Assembly: GCA_039654915.1 (NCBI GenBank)
Contig: CM077594.1
Span: 95,122,893 to 95,186,892, forward strand
Source: Aquilaria yunnanensis
Lineage: Eukaryota > Streptophyta > Magnoliopsida > Malvales > Thymelaeaceae
Direction of reading: 5' to 3'
Length of the DNA: 64,000 bases
Made by a program: the position numbers and the translations under genes
Part shown: positions 59,823 through 64,000 of the stretch, piece after piece
Position numbering within the stretch: position 1 is the first letter of the stretch
Layout of the letters: each line of letters begins with the position of its first letter
Notes under the pieces: model-generated
What the model saw: only the letters and a program-made list of their open reading frames with translations
Told to the model about the DNA's origin: nothing
Databases searched by the model: none

Positions 59823-60558
59823 TTAAATACTGCGGTATATAGCTGTATACCACGAGGTATATCGCTTATTGCGGGTAAGCAGTATGTGGTATAAATATTT
59901 CAACATTTTGTTATTGTTTCATTCAAAATATCGTAGTATGCCGCGGTATTTCGCATACCAGTAATTTTTTCTGTACATTTTGTCAAAAAAACTGTAGTAT
60001 ACCACAAATACCGCGAGGTACGTACCGTGATATTTTATTTTTTACGGACATGTGTAAGATGTTTTTTTTTGTTATTTTACATCAAAATATCATACAAAAA
60101 TATATAAAATAGAAACATATAATTAATACACATATTTTAACATAAATATTTACTTTTATTTTTTGGTTGTTTTAATTTTACTTTTTCTTTTTTTTTTGGG
60201 TATTAGAAAATGTATTGTTATTATTTAAGTATTGTTTCTTTTTTTTGTCTCTTGTATCAATAAAATATTTTTTTGCTAAATAGTATTTATTTTACTCTAT
60301 ATGTAATATTTTTTATGTTTTTTTGGATAAAAAATATATTCTATCATATATATTTTATTTATATTTGACAAGGTATGATGAGAAAAATTAGAATACATAT
60401 AAAGATCTACTAAAAATTTTATTTAATTTATTTCATCTTAAAATAATATTCTAACATTTATTTTTTTTACAAAAATGGTAACAGTATGTGGTATGGTATA
60501 CTATGCAATATACCTTAAAAATATGAGATGCTATATACCTAACAATAACGGTATTTAA
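59823..60558. mobile_element. small DNA element with TTAAATAC termini and GCGGTAT words
   Basis: The left end TTAAATACTGCGGTATATAG and the reverse complement of the right end TTAAATACCGTTATTG share the first ten bases but one. Inside, GGTAT/ATACC words recur (59830-60010 and 60480-60540). TTAA at both ends could be a 4-bp duplication. No coding capacity; family not assigned. Confidence 0.4.
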
Positions 60559-61974
60559 CACCTTATAGACAACAGATCATAATGGTTTTAGGAAGAGGCT
60601 ACAGAGAGAATATACATGTCATAAAATTACTGAGCAATAGATTGAAACAAAATATAAATATCTTTTCTTCAATTAAACTACTAATTAAATGCATATATGT
60701 TTTTTGAAATAAATTTGCAAATAGAGAATTACCTTTTTAAAATAATAAATGATACAAAACTAATGACGATTCATTCAATTGTTCTAGGAAAAATGAAGAA
60801 AACCTGGAGGGAGAAAGTACAAAAGTATTTGAATGTTGGACTTCATAAATCATTTTCAAAAATCCATGGAGCTAAATGAAAGAATCAACTAAGTTTGAGG
60901 ATCTATTGGCCATTAACCTACAAACTTATACATAGTAGTTATTCTTACTGCAACGAAGGCTGCCCGTGCCTATGGTGTGTATAACATTACTATTTTAATA
61001 AATTGTCTTGTTGGATTCCTTCAGATTGCATATTATAATTCTATTTATCTAGATGTGGTCAGGGATGTCAATGAGATCTGTCAGCTGGCTAATGGCAAAA
61101 GATCACGCACATTGATTAGCCTAAATGTCTCTTAGATTATCTTCCTCTATAGAATTTTTTTTTTTGTTTTTCATTTCCTAGCTAACTATAAAAAAAAAGT
61201 ATAATGTTGCCAACAATTAGGATGAGATTACATGCCCAACAAACTTCTGTTAATCCTCACACTTGAACCACCTTTCCTTGAGCTCCCTCGCTTCAATAGA
61301 TAAAGAGAAAAAACAAATAGTAAGAGACATTTTGGGGGATTCACCTTAGTTCGATTGATTACTAGTTATAATTTTGTAATCTGTATTCTGAGTAGATGAA
61401 TGAGGAGGACGATTTGGGGTTTACCTGAGCTTGAAGTATGTGATTCACAGATGAAGGAACAACTACTAAATTGACTAAACGGGGAGGACAATGCCAGGGA
61501 AGGTGGCATTTGGTGTTTGGAGTTATAAATAGACAACAATGGATATTGATGGCCAGTAAACAATGAAAGAAGAGTGTTGTTGTTTCTTAAATTTGGATAG
61601 ATAATAACATCACTTGCTAGCTGAGATTGTCGGGCCTAAAATAAAATGATGTTGTTTCTTCCTAGGCTAGGTCATGTTTCTAGGCCTAGACGAAGCTACC
61701 ATTCATTTGTGGCAAAAAAAAAAAAAAACAGTACTGTAGATCTACAATGAATCTTAACTCTATTTTAGTGTGTAAATGTGTGGGTATAATTTCATAAAAA
61801 TCGGGAGGTAATGGCCACGCCTCCAATATATGAATTTCAAATGGGTTGATAAGTTATACTCACCTACTCATGGTTGGGCCATACTAATTAAACTTATTTT
61901 TTTTAATTAAATAAGTTTTATGTGTGGATAAACTAAAGGGAAAATTAAAAAAAAAAACCTCCTGAGATTTGGCC
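60559..61974. other. intergenic sequence, nothing recognised
   Basis: AT-rich, short ORFs only, no recognisable domain or paired repeat. Confidence 0.4.
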
Positions 61975-64000
61975 AAACCTCTAGTTTTGTCACCTCTATT
62001 TCAAATACCTACAGTTACCTTCTTCCAAGTTAACTTTGTCATTGGGAAAATAACTGATTTTTCCCTCTTAGACTTCTTAATTCAAAATTTACCCATAACC
62101 ACCAAAACTCATTCAAATCAAACCAATTAATTGCCTTCATTTGTGTCTCCAACTGCCATTTCCTGCGTCTTAATTATCCCAATACAGCCGTCGTTGTCCA
62201 AGTGTCGCCGTCGACTTCTCCAATTTGTGGTAAAGGAAGAACGAATCGACCTGCACAATGATAAATCACTTCCTTCGATTCATAGGAGAGGAAGAACGCA
62301 TCTTCCCTACTTTTCCTAGGCCTAGCATCGGCACTCAATCTTCCTCAGCTTTGCCTCGGCTCCAAAAGTGGTGAATCGCCTAATAGTTGCCCAATATCAT
62401 CACCCGACAATTGTATTCAACAATTGAAGAGAAGAGGGGTGAGTCTGATTTGTCGTCCAAGTGCGACCGTCGACTCATCTAGATGCAAAGAGATGAGCCA
62501 TTGGGGAATTAATAAATGGAGAAGATGGAGGCAATTATGGCGCTTGAGGCGATTGAGACAGAGAAGATTAGAGGAGGGAGAAAGGAAGCGAGTCCATCAT
62601 CTTCCTATCACTAGCCGCCTGTGATTATAAAGAAACTAGAGATTGAGCTACGGATGATGGTGATTCCAGTTATTCGTGATTAGATGAGAAACGACTATTT
62701 GCGATGGAGAATCGACGGTGATGGGCTTGACGACAATGGTAGGCATGATGGATAATCAACGTGATGGGCTCGTTGGCAAAGATAGATGTTGGGCTTGGCC
62801 AAAATCGAAGTACTTGATGGTGATAAAAGAGGAAAACACGTCGGGTTCGTTATAAAAGAATGAGGGAGAAAATATGGGTTTTTTGTTATATGCATAAGTT
62901 TGGGATTCAAAGTTTATAAGAAAGGAGGTTAGAATGGCAAAATTAATTGTTTTCTCTTTTCCCTCATAACAAAGAATTACGAGGTTAAGTTCATAGGGGG
63001 AAAGTGTAGGTATTTGAAACTAGAGGTGAACACATGTTGGGTAAACTCTAAACTCAACCCGAACCACCCCCATTTGGTTAAGTTGGGTTAGGTAAAAATG
63101 GACCATGGTTTGTGAGTTGATTCTACATATATGAGAACTGATAATTTTTTGGTTGATTCTGGTTCCATATGGAATCAACCCGAGATTGAACCGAAAACGA
63201 GGTATATATATAATTATATAATAAAAATTATAGTATTACTAATATATCCAAATATATATGTATTTCTTTGAAGAATTATAATAGGCATCTTGTGTTTTTA
63301 TATTAAATCTTTAAACTGATATCCCAAATTAAAACAACATGAAAGTTGTGAGATTATTCACAAAATTTCTTCATATTCAGTTGAATCATTTCACTTTCTA
63401 GACAGAAAACTCATGGGTCATTTTGCAATCTATCTCTCTACTCCAGACTATTTCTACGACTCAATCCTCATGTGTTTTTTTTTTCATTTATGAGTCATGT
63501 TAAATTGGAAATTCATGACATCAACATATTTCAAGTTTTGATAATAAATTATATAGTCTTAAAGACTCAACTTTCCATGCTGAATGTCATACCAATGTTG
63601 GAATTATTGGAAGAAAATAAACTAATTGAAATGGAAAATACTTTATAAGCAACTTTTTGAACAATTTTGGTAATAGTATGTTAAACTCTTTTGAATGTGT
63701 CTAAGTACATGTATTTAAATGTTAATTTATTTGTATATTATGTTGAATATTTCATAAACTAGTTATGGATATAATTTTATTGAATTTTGGTATTATTATA
63801 GGTATAGGGTATAAACCGAAAAACCTGAGAACTAAAATTATTCGATTCTCGGTTTTTGGGTTAGGTAGAAAAATTTTAGAATCGAGACCATTTTGGGTTG
63901 GTTCGATTCTACTATAAAACCAAACCAACTCAAATCATGCTCACCCCTATTTGAAACAATATAAGGGGTAAAGTGTATGTATTTGAAACAGAGGAACAAA
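61975..64000. mobile_element. MULE-like element with long inverted ends, right end at or past the window edge
   Basis: The left arm (about 61975-62110: TTTGTCACCTCT, ATTTCAAATACCTACA, AAGTTAAC, TTTCCCTC) is matched in reverse complement by 62905-63012, and the last 40 bp of the window (63958-64000) extends the right arm outward. In the right arm the TTTCAAATAC block is present twice. A hAT element (63021-63949) interrupts this arm. The interior (62110-62900) has short ORFs of no known family. Confidence 0.55.
63021..63949. mobile_element. non-autonomous hAT element nested in the MULE arm
   Basis: Termini TAGAGGTGAACA and (reverse complement of right) TAGGGGTGAGCA; perfect 8-bp duplication TTTGAAAC at 63013-63020 and 63950-63957. 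929 bp, no transposase. Confidence 0.85.

Overview
The window looks like nuclear DNA of a flowering plant, most likely a eudicot. It has AT-rich intergenic sequence, one intron-containing AWPM-19/PM19-type gene, CACTA-, hAT- and Mutator-like debris, and a very large Ty3/gypsy retrotransposon. I see no rRNA, tRNA or CRISPR array. Everything here is read by eye from the sequence; no database search was run.

Layout. 1-1135: possible 5' end of a minus-strand gene leaving the window on the left. 1100-2607: CACTA-like remnant. 4600-6960: A/T strand-skewed foldback repeat. 7812-8507: three-exon AWPM-19-like membrane protein gene, plus strand, the only confident host gene. 10268-11395: foldback/MULE-like element. 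12065-12732: GC-rich hAT element. 12960-13860: second CACTA-like remnant. 15161-39060: complete 23.9-kb retrotransposon on the minus strand. 40871-41369: small hAT element. 41606-44504 and 54822-58391: two solo LTRs of the same retrotransposon family. About 46618-51792: long-TIR MULE-like element with a solo-LTR-like insertion nested at 47557-51036. 59823-60558: small unclassified DNA element. About 61975 to the right edge: another MULE-like element carrying a nested hAT (63021-63949).

The retrotransposon is the centre of interest. It has near-identical 3.7-kb LTRs, a perfect 5-bp target duplication (ATATT), a PBS, a PPT and uninterrupted ORFs. In sense order (right to left) these are: an ORF1 with a DUF7745-like head and a coiled-coil tail; gag-protease with a G-patch; a 203-nt intron that can join gag-pro in frame to pol; and RT, degenerate RNase H, second RNase H and integrase. 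That plan is the Tat/Ogre lineage. Downstream of pol, in the env position and in sense orientation, sits an unusual accessory cassette. It holds three diverged tandem copies of a small basic zinc-finger protein resembling the cysteine-rich nucleic-acid-binding proteins of carlaviruses and related plant viruses, and then an intronless LONELY GUY (LOG)-type cytokinin-activating enzyme. Two of the small genes and LOG have TATA-like boxes, and an 85-bp repeat array separates LOG from them. Between LOG and the PPT lies an array of about 22 copies of a 73-bp unit that can form two hairpins.

Working hypothesis (inference): this is a young, potentially autonomous element that carries candidate host-manipulation genes (local cytokinin activation plus virus-like nuclear/RNA-binding factors) under their own promoters, beside the normal gag-pol programme.
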